Source: Arbacia lixula
Taxonomy: Eukaryota > Echinodermata > Echinoidea > Arbacioida > Arbaciidae
NCBI GenBank assembly: GCA_963669155.1
Contig: OZ022579.1
Coordinates: forward strand, 17,232,540 to 17,296,539
Direction: 5' to 3'
DNA length: 64,000 bases
Shown here: positions 50,919 through 63,705 of the stretch, piece by piece
Layout: each line of letters begins with the position of its first letter
Position numbering within the stretch: position 1 is the stretch's first letter
Program-made: the position numbers and the translations under genes
Notes under the pieces: model-generated
Told to the model about the DNA's origin: nothing
Databases searched by the model: none
The model's input: only the letters and a program-made list of their open reading frames with translations

Positions 50919-51758
50919 ATTGTTACGATCAGTTCATGCCAGAAAGGATCGTACAAAATGATATCAATATTTAGTTTATGTGTTCTTTATTATACAGAGT
51001 ATTTCCCCTTTAAATTCAAGACAAGCTCACTTTCAGTACATCAATACATCAATACATGTATACATATTACTTTACAATGTATGGATACAGGTTAGCTTAC
51101 AGTGCTGAGTGGAGGATACTGAAGTCAAATTAATCCACGGCTCCCGCTGATGGTCCAGTTGATAATCCGATCCAGTATTTCCAAATTATGATCGCAGTGT
51201 TGATCCCAATGTTGTACGCTGAAGAGCAGGTATTCCAGATAGTCAAGTCCAAATAGATGATCCAAGATGGGCAAATATTAGTCCATATGGCTTTTGTGAC
51301 AGGCAGGATCTCATAAGCACTATTTAACAGGCAGGTAGTTATCCACGTAGAGAAAATCCTCGTATAAATCCACAGGTGTGTTTTGAGCCAGGGTCATATC
51401 AAAATCTTAGATGCAGGTTACTATCACCACAAGTGACTGGAGCGAGACGATATGTTAACCCTCTAATGCAGGTTATCACAGGTACATGACTGGAGCTAGG
51501 ATGATATGTTAAACTCTAATGCCCCCTAGCCAAGCACCTCATATATATACTACAGTCTGTACATTCTAGAAGGTTCTATTATCTGTGTTTCTAGAAATTT
51601 CTGAGAAATTTCTCAATACATCTAGTAAGGTCTACATTGTACCTATGCTTGTAAACATGACAATCAATATTGACCTGACCTAGATTACACTGATGAGTCA
51701 TCACTAGCCCATCTGAGCTCCTTTATCATGCTAATGAGTCTCAGCTAGCTGTAACATT
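50919..51758 (-). mobile_element. Solo LTR of an LTR retroelement (fossil)
   Basis: About 836 bases bounded by TGTTAC and GTAACA, i.e. TG...CA ends inside a short inverted repeat. In minus orientation a TATATATGAGG promoter-like box lies in the middle, and an AATAAAG polyadenylation-like signal comes before the far end, matching a U3-R-U5 order. No internal coding region adjoins it, so it is a solo copy. The retroelement family cannot be told from the LTR alone. Clean target duplications are not seen, which suggests some age. Confidence 0.55.
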
Positions 51759-51967
51759 TTTTTTTATGTAAATAGCACATGGCTGAGCCTTCTCACATTC
51801 CAGAAGCTTCCGTGCAGTACACATGCACAATGTTTATTTCACCAGTGAGGAATTTCACAAGCACACAGAGTGCAGCTAATTCAAGAGCTACATGTATGGC
51901 TATATGTATAACTTATACACATTTGTAACACTATATACACATGTTTATTCCCCCACTCCCTCACCAA

Positions 51968-51984
51968 AGACACACACACACACA

Positions 51985-52035
<51 letters not shown>
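51968..52035. repeat. (CA)n microsatellite
   Basis: About 68 bases, followed by CCACCACTACCACTACCACC. Confidence 0.95.
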
Positions 52036-52036
<1 letters not shown>

Positions 52037-52099
52037 ACCACTACCACTACCACCATCACCCACCCATTCAGCACACTTGGAAATTACCTCTCACATAAA

Positions 52100-53780
52100 A
52101 TGACGGAGATGAAATGTTTTGTCAACATGGATGAGGTGCCGACTACACAAACCAAGTTTGAACGTATACAATGAGACAGATATAAGCTCACAATGAGAGA
52201 CATACGCTAACTAAACGCCGATGTCCTTTATTTATTGATACAATATGTGAACTACAGTCTCTATCAAAGAGCTATATCAATGAACTTAATGTAGCTCTAT
52301 GGAGGTCTATGGTCTCTACCAATCAACCATAACTCAATTAAAGACTTGGTGAACTGTTATCTTATCTTTTTTTTTAATTTTTTTTTTATTTATTCATTCC
52401 TGCATAGTTCACCAATAACAAACAGTGTGATACGAACAATGACATGTAAAGTATACATGTGACAAATAATAATCTATTAAAGATATGTACAAAGTATCAA
52501 GACATACATATACTTGTAAATAGTTGAACATACAGAGGTCTGACAATATAATCTTACAGCTTGAAGGGTTGCCACACCTTTTATCATTATCTAAATCTTA
52601 TCTTATTTATAAAGTGTATTGTGCAAATTATACATCGTCGTGTCTTTGCGTGTGTTCTAGTGTCACAAATTTGGAAATCAAATAAAATAGTTTACCGCAA
52701 TGAATTTAGATCCTTGCTCCATTCAGAGGGTGGAATATTCTAAAATACACGTGTAAATGTCATGTGCGTATAATGAGACACCGAGACGGCGGGTTGAAGA
52801 AATCAGAAACGTGAAACACCAACCGGTGGTTGTGGATAGTTCCTAATAAACAAATAAGATACTTTGTCGTGATTTATTCTTGATTGGCTGGTGCTAATTA
52901 CGCGAGAAGACGATAAATCATGCAAAACAGATTCACACAATAAAAATCACGAGCTATAAAAAGACACGCTTAGAATACACATTTTCAATTAGAGAACATT
53001 CATGGATTAATGACATGTACATTACTTGTCTTATGCCAAGACCATTTATATGCTTACATTAAAAAGATCAACAACTGACATGCAATTCTGATAAATTTGA
53101 GAGTGCCTCTTATGATACTAAATCACGATTATTCCTTATGCAAGTGTTCATACTCATTGGTCGTATGCATATTCCTGTTTCTACAGCTCACTTTTATGAT
53201 TGTTTTATATTCTAGTTTGTATGAAAATACGTTTCCATAAGTTTAGATATGAAGCGGCCTGCAGTGTCACATTTAGTAGTGTATGGGGTGTGCGCAAAAT
53301 GATGCTAACAATACCAGGTATTTAATATATACAATAATATACATTTGCTTTATACTGACCTTTATAAATCAGTTTGTGATAACAGTGATAATTTTGAGCA
53401 TCATCACAAAATCTCAGAAAAATATACCGAGATATTTTATCAACAAAGTATATACACGTATATACATATACAATAGCTATTTTCGTGTTGTTTTGGGGGT
53501 TATGATTACAATGTAACGATATAGAAATTACCAAATACAACAGATGGTAACTGCATATAAATTTACACGACCATTTTCACGTATCCCGTTGTTTATTGTC
53601 ACGTGCCTTTTGCCGCTTTAGGTGAGCAAAATATCACATACATTTCCCACATTTTCATTTTGTATGAAACGTACATGAGTCAATGGTGGTCCGACTAGTT
53701 CATATTGTCGGGTAAGGTAGTGATAACGATGTTGATAATTGTGATTATATGTGCCAATGTTTGCAGCGGTGTCTTGTGGG
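52100..53780. other. Intergenic, T-run and AT-rich, no gene
   Basis: A T-rich stretch near 52363-52392 followed by 170 bases of AT-rich sequence resembles a retroposon 3' end in minus orientation. Otherwise nothing is recognised. Confidence 0.4.
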
Positions 53781-53785
53781 TTAGT

Positions 53786-54205
53786 TTAAAGGGAAAATTT
53801 ACCCTGAAATTAAGTTGGTTTCAATAAAAGCAGACACATGAAAAATACACATTGGTGAAGGTTTGATGAAAATCCGCCAAAGGATAAGAGAGTTATGATC
53901 TTTTAAAGTGTTGTTTCGTAACGTAACGTGCGAGCTGCTCTCCCGTTATGTTGTATACAATTTCTTTTGAAAATGTCCATTTCCTGAAAAAAGGTATTCA
54001 TTCGAAACACGTTTTTACGTGTTGTCAACACAGAAGAAAACAATTAAAGGAATCATGCAGCACACAACATATGGCAGAGCACCTCGCATGTGCGTCACAA
54101 AATTGACACTTCAAAAGATCATAACTTTCTCATCCTCCAGTGATATGTTTCTTTCACATTTCTGTCTTTTTTAAAACTTAATTTCAGGGTGAACTATCTC
54201 TTTAA
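53786..54205. mobile_element. MITE family B, complete copy, TTAA-flanked
   Basis: Ends TTAAAGGGAAAATTTACCCT and AGGGTGAACTATCTCTTTAA, with GAAAATCCGCCAAAGG and GAGCACCTCGCATGTG in the arms. It is about 455 bases from the stop of the GRL-like gene (downstream of it in gene orientation). Confidence 0.78.
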
Positions 54206-54306
54206 AGACACAACAAGTCTCAGTATGTGGGTCTGACTATGCAGCCTAGATCTGTCTCCCTGTCTCTCTGTCTCTGTCTCGGTCTCTCCATCTGTCTGCA
54301 TGTCTC

Positions 54307-54342
<36 letters not shown>

Positions 54343-54658
54343 CCCGTCTCTCTCTTTGCCTGTCTCTCTCTCTCTACGCATGTTTTACATGCTTATTGGC
54401 ACATGGCCGGCACAACAGTCAACAATGACTACTAGATTTTGAGACAGCGTCGCATAAGAGTCTGCAATACTATGTGGTGACTACGGAGACGAAATAATTT
54501 CGAAAAACGAAAAACATTGAAACAAAAATTAATGATTGTTACATTATTTTCTCAAGCATGCTAAGTGATGTCAGTGATTCCCTAACCATATTAGATTCAG
54601 TTTGTAAACGTAGCGTGACTTCGTAAACGAACTGCTGCTGCTCTGTCCCTGTCGCCGC

Positions 54659-55094
54659 TTACTGGTAAATCGTCGTCGTTACCGTGGTTACAGGATCGAC
54701 GCAGGATTCGGTGACGTTAAAGTGGTCCTGAGCGATAAGATTCTGATCGTTGAATTGAAGCGCTACGAACAGTCCAATCATAGTGAACAGCATTGTGACG
54801 CGCATGGGACTGCGTACGGGGTCCTGCTCATCAAAGAACAGGAACAACCGATACCAGAATCGCTCGTGGCGCGCGCGCCGCAACTCCAGCAGACGATGAC
54901 GAAATTCAAACCACACGTCGTTGACATGGAAACCGCCAATGGCTAGGAAAGGGAGGGAGGCGAAGAAGATGTTCTCTGCGGTGACCAGACCGTTGATGTA
55001 CCTCTGCACGCCTACGTATCCGTTATTGCAGTGTGTTCCTTTGTAGAACAGGTAGTTCAAGGTTACCTGAATACAGACACATAGGATTGGATGA

Positions 55095-55155
<61 letters not shown>

Positions 55156-58100
55156 GGGGGGGGGAGAAACAATATAACACATGTCACATGGTTATGTAGG
55201 ATATTGATTCATCTGATTCATCTGATGAACACATTCTCGTTATAATTTACAATCAACAAAATATTCCCGAAGAGACTTTAGCTTATAGGTCAACTCATAC
55301 TAATCCATTGAAGTTCACACAGCCCTGAGAGGAATACTCCTAATGTAATATTTTGCTTGATTGTATGTGCCGAAAAAGACAACGTCACATGGTGAAGTAA
55401 TTAACATAACTCTCATTGAACGACTGAAGGCTGCATTATCAAACACATGTTTATTCCAGTTATAAAGATTTGGTCACCAAATTAATCCGAACACTGCATG
55501 ACGTAACGTGTGCAGAGATTTGTGCCAAATCTCACGAGCGGCACAAGAAGTTAATATTCATGCAAATATCTGGCTTACCTGAGTGGCTATTGACCACGTC
55601 ATAGTGCCACAGATCATCACCATCCAGCCACTGGTCAGCTGCTGCAGGGTCCGAAAGTCCTGTATGGACGACGACATCCTCGCACGACACATGTCCAGCT
55701 GGTGGACGTGCCGGCGGATGAAGCTGACATCGAGTTTCAGCTGTGAGTGGAATGAAAGCCTCATCAGATAGATGAAGTAGGAGAAGAGACCGTAGGTGAC
55801 CAACCCGCAAGCTTCCGCCATCACGGTCAAGAAGACATGAACGGAATCACCGATCTTGTAGTTGACGACCACGACGTAGAACATCAGCCTGGCGACAACG
55901 ATCGCACATGGAGACCCGACACAGGCAACAAAAAAAAGCTTATTCGGCAGCCCGCGCTGCGCTAGGTTCAGATACTGCAGTCTACGCACCACGAAGCGCA
56001 TGTCGAAGATGCGCGGCCACTGCGCGAAGCGTGGGGCGGGCTGCGAACACGCATTCTGAAATAGCCCGTAGATGCTGAGAGTTGGCACGCTGCCAACGAA
56101 GATGAGGTAAGACATGTAGCTGATGTAGCGGAGGAGTTCCTTTTTCTTACCCCAGTAGCTCTTTGCATAGGTAGCAGCGTCGTACATGATGAGCACGAGG
56201 CAGGTAACCAGGTAGAGCAGTGACAGCATTCCACTCCCTCGATGGTTCCACTTCTTCACACCTGTAACCATGGTAACAAGAAATATAATGGCTTTTAATC
56301 GGAACCGACTTACATCATGATCGATACGTTAAAATTTTGGGTTCGATTCAATTTGATTATAACACATTTACGACGTTCATTTTATTCAAATCAATTGATA
56401 TAGTCACTGTTGGACACATTAGAAATTGTAAGTAACGTAAAAGAAAGCTTTTAGTGGACTTGGTGCTAGTATCAGTCTGGCACGAGTACATATGGTGGGA
56501 GGTGGGAGGGACTACCATTTGAACTACCATTGAGAATGGTGTATGATACAAGAAAATAACCCTTGGCTGTCGCCCTTACAAAGCAATACAATAATTGATG
56601 ACCACTAGCGTAGACAGTAGGGGCAGCAATATAAGAACAATAGGTGCCAAGATACAAATTTTACCTTGATTATCACACTTCTACAAAGTATATCAATTTG
56701 CAAATCTCGCTCACAAACATGAAAAGGTTGTGGTACTGGTCGCGCGAAAACAGTGGAATAAAGGGAATGTACTGTACTAGGAAAACAAAAAGCCTTCAAA
56801 AGGATGATCGTGAGCAATCTTCTTGCCAATGGTCTTAAATTCATGTATTGCCCATTTAAGATACTTGCTGAAAGTTATTTGCCCTCAAATGATATACATT
56901 CGGAAAAATCAGTGATTAAATCACAAATCTTCAAAATGTTCGGCCCGAACACTCTGAGGATTTGTGATTTAATCACGTACCCCCACCCTCCTCCTCCCAC
57001 GAGAGAATCAAGTCCTCGGCCCTCCTCCATCTACGCTTCGTAATGTATAGTCTGTTTGATACAAGAACTCTACATTTCTGTCTTGCCGATGGATGTAGAA
57101 TGAAAATCCATAACAGTCAATCGTTTAATCTAAACAGAATAAAAAGTAAAAGTAAGTCCCCCCTAAGCATAATAGCATAACTTTTGATCAAAAAGGTTTT
57201 GAGCAAAATAGTTTAGCAGGATTGTTTCATACCTTATTGACTAACCTCCGTGTGAAAATTATATTAATCCAATGAGTCATGCCTGAGTGAGCACACATTA
57301 AAGGCAAAATTGTCACTTTTCAAAAGTCACAAGGGTGATTGTTTAATCCGTTTAAACAGTATACTTTGGCATTTCTTGTGCATTCTTTAAAGTGTATTCA
57401 ATCAACTATGACACGAAAATGACTTCTTATGTTCAAATAATAGGTCATGTTACATCTTTGTCAAAATATCTAGAGTTTTATTTTTTTTCACACAAATAAA
57501 GTGTTTTTGAAAGTTTGAACTCAAGAGGGATGGGTATTTTTTAAACGGTACTCACTCAACCAGAACAATGGATTAAGTGTCGGGATAGGTGTCAGTGCAT
57601 CCACAGATGGATGATAAACAATGAAAGGACGTACATTATGCACCAGAAATGGAATTCATTAAAAATTCATTTGACAGAATCTCAAAATTACCCTTGTGAC
57701 TTTTGAAGAGTGTCAAGTTTGCCTTTAATGTGTGCTCACTCATGCATGACAGGGTGGATTAATGCGATTGTCACACGGAAGTTAGTCAATAAGTTAAAAA
57801 ATATTCCTGCCAAGTAATTGTGCTCAAAAGCTTTTCGATCAAAATGTATACTACTTTGCGTAAGGGGGGGGGGGGGGGAGGACTTACTTTTTTGTTGTGT
57901 TTAGTTTCGAACAAGCGACACAGAATTGTCCATCTTTCAGGCTTTTGTTAAATGTCCTAAATGGGCCTGTCGAAACAAGGAAATTAAGTACTTCTCGAGT
58001 ATATTCCCCACTTCACCGATATGACCCACACGCACGCAACGCTTTTATGCTTATTGTCGTGTTTGGGATCGGTGTGTGTTTGTAATATTATTGCAGCATC

Positions 58101-60065
58101 AAGAGGTACACGAATAACGAGCATCAGACTTGTTAATTTTAGAGTTAAGTATGAGAGTATATGCGTTTATTATGTACAAAGAACAGATCACATCGTCCAG
58201 ATTCACAAAATACAAGTAGTGGAAAAATAATTATAAGTCTTCGCTTGGTGATGGTCTTAACTCTTCTTCTTTCTTCAGGAAGCTTTTCTCCTCAGCTATA
58301 TCCACGTGAGATACAAGAATTGGGGGTGTGGCCGAACTTTTGGGGGTAGCATTTACATGTAGAATATGGGAGACGACAGGGGTGTGGCCTCTGCCTGGTG
58401 GCTTCACTAAGAGACCACATTCCATATATACAAACACTTCCAAGTACTTTCTCTTTGTCTCTTAATTATTTGATGTAGCGAGACTTATTTTTTAAGGTCG
58501 TGTCTTTAAATCTTTGGGCAGTAATTCGGAATTACATGTACGTCGTGTAGCAATTGGAATTGCCACACGACCTAAATAATTACGTCGTGTGACAATTGGA
58601 ATTACCACAAGACGTAATTATTTAGGTCGTGTGGCAATGTAGCAATTCCAATTGCTACACGACGTAATTCCGTGATTTTGACGGTCTCCTGCTTCCATAG
58701 GGAGAAGGGGTGGTATCCTGATGATAGGTGATTGGGGCGGTAAAGGGAGAATCTTGGGCAGACGATGCGCGACTGGTCACACGATCAACTGCGCGATCGA
58801 TACGGACAAGGAGATCATCAGCGAAACGATTGAAGTCGGGCCGTGAGGGTTTTCGTCGTGCTCGGCACAGTCCACACATTAGACAGAAGTCTTTGATGTG
58901 GCCATGCATGTCCTACCATTAGCAGAGCTTTTCTGCTTTCTGTATGGTCTTGGCAGCTCCATAATGGCCTGCGAATGGGGAGCCATGCAAAATAGCGACG
59001 ACTTCTTGGGTCAAAGATTCAGGAATGATAACTTGGTACACACAACAATCACGAGAAAAGTTCTTTATCCGATAGAGAAGACCATCGTGAATAACTAATC
59101 TTTTCTTCATGTTGTAGGATTTGGGTACCGAAATGTCGTATAATCGGAGATGATGGTGGATTTGGATTGAAAATTACCACTCCGAATCCACGATATCACC
59201 TGACGGAGAACAGGATCGTGGGGTTGAAATTGATGGAGACGATGTCCACTATCCAATATAGATGCATGTTGTCTTCATCAGCAGGAGGGTCACAAACAGG
59301 GTGAATAACCCAAGGAGGAATGGAAGGATGAGAAGGAGGAAAGGATGAATGGGGCTTGGGGTTAGAATGGTCACCAAAACCATGGTGATGATCAGAATGA
59401 CACGAAATCTCAGATGGGATGTCGACAGTGTCGATTGTCGAACGAGGAAAAGTAGGCTTGCGACAAGGAGAAGGCGGAGGAGATGGAGGGAAGGAGGGGA
59501 GGTCATCAGTACTTGTCTGAGCATCGGTAAATGGTAAAGAAAACGGTTTTGAAATAGAACGGGGCTTTTTCAAAATGGAACGAGGGGAGCGTCTAGTCGA
59601 ATGGGAATATGCTGATAGATGACCCGTACTATCAGCTAACATTCGTTTCCCGAGCGAGAGGGGGAGCAACATTCGTTGCCCCAGCGAAAGGGGGATCGTG
59701 AATGACCACGACGCAAGGCGTAATCGCGGCGCGAATAACGGTCAGGGGAAGGGGGCGACCTACGACGACGGGAGGATGAATATGGTGAGGGGGAACGACG
59801 ACGAGAATATGACCTGGTGTCATTGCGTCCTTAATCCCTATCAAAATCTCTTTCTCTGCGGTGAGAACAAACTAAGATCCAATAGTTATGAAGTATTAGT
59901 AGAAGTAGAAGTAGAAGTAAGAGTACAAGTATGAAGAATATAAATAATGTAGCTGTGTTCTCTCTGTGTCTTAGCACTTAAAACCTACATGAAGCGGCTC
60001 AAGAGGGATGCGTCTACACCTGGTGGTGGTATAGAAGTATAGTGTATAGTGGTATAGAGTAAGAC

Positions 60066-60103
<38 letters not shown>

Positions 60104-63100
60104 TGGTTATTCTCTCCTTGGCTTTAATGGCCTGACCGGTGATAACATGTGTGACCTATGTGTTAGGATGGTTTGGGAAGAATTTGGTTCTTACAGATGC
60201 CTATCTTTTTGAGAAAATGCACATTTCCGAAAAAAATTGTACACAGCATAATTTTTTTTTTTATGGGAGAGCACCTGGTACGTGAACGTTCAGGGTGAAC
60301 TATCCCTTTAAGGATTGTGGTCTCATATCATATGTAGTCTTACCTATAGACTCGTCTGAGTACTTCCGATACTGCCCATCCCCGTCCCACCACAGCGTGT
60401 CGCACACCCGACACCGGTCGCGCCTCCCGTCATCGTAGTGGAAATCGTCACCGACATCGTCGACGCAGAAGCCGACATCTTCCGCGGGAATGAAAGTCGT
60501 CCTGATCTCATCACCGAGTACATCGTGGTTGATGCTGAATGAGGTCACGATACTAGAGGGGGCACCGTCGTCAATGAGATGGTTGTTGATGCCGACCTCG
60601 GGAGGGCGGAGGTAGGCCAGGTTGGCGTATACCGAGCTTGAGGTTGACTAGATAATGCAATCGAGGTGCAATGTAAAGTCAGAATGGAAGTTACATGTTA
60701 CATACGCAACTTTTTCTTAGTAACAATTCTTTTCATTGATTACATGTGCGATGTGACTTATAATTTCAGTTGGAATAGTACAAATGCGATGGAGGTAGAG
60801 AGGATAAGAGAGATTTGATTTGATTGATTTGATTTAATTTTTCCATAATTATCTTCAACAATGATATACAATTGAATATTTCATTTCATTTCATTTCACG
60901 TTTTATTTAGACAGGGCAGGCCTTTCAGTCTCGAGGACTGCTTTCCAAACATGCCAAAGGAGCCCTGTGATACAAATCATGCAAGATAACAGCAGGGATG
61001 TGTTATGGAAGGACATGAAACAACTTGAACCCATGCGTGGCACCGCCGACAAAAAATGTCTTCTCAGCATGTGCTTTTCAGGTGTTTTAATAATAACAAA
61101 CAGGATTGCGTAGCAACGGTTTCTCAGATACAACAAAAGAAATATTGAGTCTTATTTTGCTTGTCCAGTTCTGTTGGATTGCATCAATACTTTTGTGAGG
61201 AAAAGAGATACACATTTTTTTCAAGTAAAATATGTCAGTTGCACGCAAATGCACGCAAACACTGTTAATAAAAAAAGAACAGCTTAAGATATAATTTGGT
61301 AATGATTGAATCCCACATTTGCGGAAATCTGCGGAAAGTGAAGAAATTTGTTAATTGTGTAAGTAAGAATATTATCTTATATCTCCGTTTGTGCATCATT
61401 CAACAATTATTTAGAAGAAAACCGAGTACAGGATCTTTAGGGGTGTTGCCCGTAACTTTCTTGAAAATTGCACAAAAATGTGATTAGAAACATAGCTTCC
61501 AGAGACAAAACAGTGAATTAAAGATATTGCTTTCCAAGTTGACAGCAGCTAAATGTCGGTGCCGCGCATGGGACATCAAAGCACTGTAGTGACTGTGGAA
61601 TGCTTTTGGCATTAATTAGCACGCTTTAGTATCCATACAGATGTTTGAATATATTATGCTCGAGTTGTTTCTCCTTCCTAACACATCCCTGGTAACAGGT
61701 AACATTCAAATACAATTAATACATATATAACAATAATAAAGACTAATAAAAACACAGAAAAAAAAGAGTGTGAGTGAGTGAGTGATCCCCCCTCAACCCC
61801 CCCCCCCCCCCCCCGACGTAACGCAGTGCCCAGGTGTAGCTTATACGACGCACTTCAGATTTCTATTTTGTGAGAGTATTACAACAGTGAACAGAGATTG
61901 GAAGGCTGTTGAAGAGTTTACTACCACAATAGCAGATTGATCTTTTCATTTTAATTTACTAAAATCTAGCTGATATTTTGGCAGTCCTTTCATTCATTCT
62001 GGCGTAACGAAAATCCGTTTCCATTACTGTTTGAATAATCAAAATCGGTTGGATAATTTTGAGAAACGTGAACAAATGTTTTTTTTTTTTGGAGGGGTAA
62101 CTTTTTTGGTTGAGTGTAAATTTACTTTTTGTTTGCGAGTCATTTATTTATTTCAGTGTCGATAACAATTGGCTTCAAACCGAAAGAAATGCGTAACAAA
62201 CAAAAAATAGATTTCACTGGAAGAAAGAACATATAATACAATATCATTGTTGATGAAAATGATATGAGATGTTAATGATCAATAAAAAAAAATAGATAAC
62301 AGAATGATAAAACAGGAAGAGAAAAAAGAAAAGTAATAGAGGAAGAAGAATAAAAAAATCAGAGGGGGGAACGAAGGAGAAGAAGAAGATGGCAACCAAA
62401 AAGGAGGAGGAAAAGAAGGAAAGATAAAATGAGAGGGCCGAAATCACGTATTAAGTATTACGTCCTCACCCGTGCAGCGGTGCGTACTCTGCTGTCGAGC
62501 CGGGTCTTATAGCAATGGTGACAGAACCTCTTGTCGACAACCGGCCTCGCCCAGAACATCCCCAGCAGCTTCAGCATCAACCAGACAAACCCCGGCCACT
62601 TCCCGGCAGCCCTGGCAGCATCACCACCACCACGCGCCCTCTGCCTCGGCAGCTTCCTGTCGCGCAGTCTCCTCGAGCTCTCGTTCCTTATCCGCCTTCT
62701 TCCATCGACATCATCATCAGCATCATCCTCATCACCACGTGACCCGTGTTCGGTAGATACGCCACAGTTCGCGCTACTATCATCGACATTTCCCAGCAGC
62801 CATTTTGAGTTTGTATCGTCCTCTCCCGATGTTTCTACATTCACGTCTTCCCATTGTGCGTCTGGCTGGATAACTCTGATCCCCGAGTGTCCTCCCCCTC
62901 CTTCACATGCCCCAGATATCACTCCCACCACCTCAGAACCATCCCGCTCGCGTGTAACCATGGCAACCCTATTACCGCCCGGACCTCTATCAGGAAACCT
63001 CAAGTCGTACTCGTCCATTGACATGATCGCGGGTCCGTTGTACATGCTGCCATATCCGTCATCCTTCTCTTGCTTTCTTTCTGCAATATCACAGCCACGC

Positions 63101-63354
63101 CCCGCGTTCGCCACAACTTCCGACGCGGTGTTGCTGTCATGGCTACCCTGGTGCAAGTCCCCACCATTATCGCCACCTCCTTTTCCGTCTGTCCTAGTCG
63201 ATCTGCATTTCTCCTTAAAATCTGCAATGTTTTCTTTGTCTTTAACGTCATTACAAGCTGTGCCTTGACATCGTCTGCTTAGAGATGCTTGTTGAGTGTC
63301 GGGTGCGTTCTGGTCACGCCTGTTGGACTTAGATATGAGGGGCTCTTGCTCCAT
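54659..63354 (-). CDS. Seven-helix membrane protein, candidate gustatory receptor-like (GRL), complete, four exons
   Basis: Exons are 63354-62470, 60647-60344, 56261-55579 and 55066-54659. All junctions are AG/GT and in phase, giving 2280 nt or 759 residues plus TAA. Residues 1-400 are mostly disordered and charged, with a CHHC (Cys278/281) and a CRVC (Cys374/377) that could form one metal site. Seven hydrophobic segments follow, at about 408-430, 441-464, 505-530, 537-566, 609-632, 656-675 and 713-729. The last helix ends LFVALQF (Gln728-Phe729), like the TYhhhhhQF signature of insect gustatory receptors (the TY is not kept), and the short tail bears an NVT site, fitting an outside C-terminus. 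GRL proteins of this superfamily are known from echinoderms and are presumed ligand-gated channels. Another seven-helix family remains possible. Confidence 0.62.
55100..55152. repeat. (GA)n microsatellite in the last GRL intron
   Basis: A GA run 25-30 bases upstream of the exon 4 acceptor (on the minus strand a CT run, which may act as part of the pyrimidine tract). Confidence 0.9.
57141..57894. mobile_element. Large foldback element (~750 bp) in GRL intron 2
   Basis: Arms of about 200 bases: AAAAAGTAAAAGTAAGTCC at the left, with GGACTTACTTTTTTG at the right; then CATAACTTTTGATC..., TTGACTAACCTCCGTGTGA, TGTGCTCACTCAGG-like words and TTTTCAAAAGTCACAAGGGT against their complements. The centre (57360-57680) is unpaired. 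No coding capacity. Confidence 0.78.
58540..58665. repeat. Nested palindrome (~126 bp)
   Basis: The outer arms are ACGTCGTGTAGCAATTGGAA at 58540 and its exact complement ending at 58665. Inside, GCCACACGACCTAAATAATT pairs with AATTATTTAGGTCGTGTGGC. The whole is a near-perfect hairpin built of repeated ACGTCGTGT and CAATTGGAATT modules in both orientations, with a short leftover (AATGTAG) next to one arm. Confidence 0.85.
58655..59850 (-). mobile_element. Ty3/gypsy-type retroelement fragment (fossil)
   Basis: Minus-strand frames show the zinc-binding start of a retroelement integrase (KRLVIHDGLLYRI, PESLTQEVVAILHGSPFAGH and a CGLCRARRK ending), in the order seen in Ty3/gypsy integrases. Upstream lies a Ser/Arg/Pro-rich stretch (59200-59850) of less certain identity. 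No reverse transcriptase, protease or LTRs were recognised around it. It is incomplete and broken, and looks old. It lies in GRL intron 2 next to the nested palindrome. Confidence 0.65.
60063..60102. repeat. (GA)n microsatellite
   Basis: About 40 bases, in GRL intron 2. Confidence 0.9.
60215..60315. mobile_element. MITE family B, right-arm fragment
   Basis: GGGAGAGCACCTGGTACGTG to AGGGTGAACTATCCCTTTAA, ending 28 bases from the GRL exon 2 donor. The left arm is missing. Confidence 0.7.
60660..62460. other. GRL intron 1: LINE-type tail and low-complexity sequence
   Basis: At 60876-60898 a (TTTCA)n run is followed by about 240 bases (CACGTTTTATTTAGACAGGGC onward) that look like the 3' UTR and pentanucleotide tail of a minus-strand LINE. 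C-runs lie near 61797-61815, T-runs near 62080, and purine-rich low complexity at 62285-62430. No additional exon is needed or seen. Confidence 0.5.
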
Positions 63355-63390
63355 CCCTGCTGATAAATATAAAGAACCAGAACAAACTTA

Positions 63391-63705
63391 ATAATCAATT
63401 ATCCATGATTGATGGACTGAAAGTACATAATTACATATATTTGCGATTTACTATACGATCTTTCAACAAGAAGAACAATAATCAATCATCCATGATTGAT
63501 GGACAGAAAGTACATAAATACCTAGATAGGTGTGGACGATCTTTCAACAAAAGAACAATAATCAATCATCCATGATTGATGGACAGAAAGTACATAAATA
63601 CCTAGATAGGTGTGGACGATCTTTCAACAACAAGAACAATAATCAATTATCCATGATCGATGGACAGAAAGTACATAAATACCTAGGTGTGGACGATCTG
63701 CCGAC
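63391..63705. repeat. Minisatellite, about 80-bp unit, four copies, upstream of the GRL start
   Basis: Units of ATAATCAATYATCCATGATY, GATGGACAGAAAGTACATAA, CCTAGATAGGTGTGGACGAT and CTTTCAACAA recur at about 63391, 63476, 63555 and 63638. Copies 2 and 3 are nearly identical. The array begins 37 bases upstream of the GRL start codon (in gene orientation), so it lies in the 5' UTR, first intron or promoter. Confidence 0.88.

Noticed and set aside
62531-63268. A 245-codon plus-strand open frame opposite GRL exon 1
   Set aside because: It mirrors the real minus-strand exon. The minus frame has a start, a phase-correct donor and joins to downstream exons; the plus frame has none.
63391-63705. Regularly spaced repeats considered as a CRISPR array
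   Set aside because: The units are contiguous with no unique spacers, and this is eukaryotic DNA.
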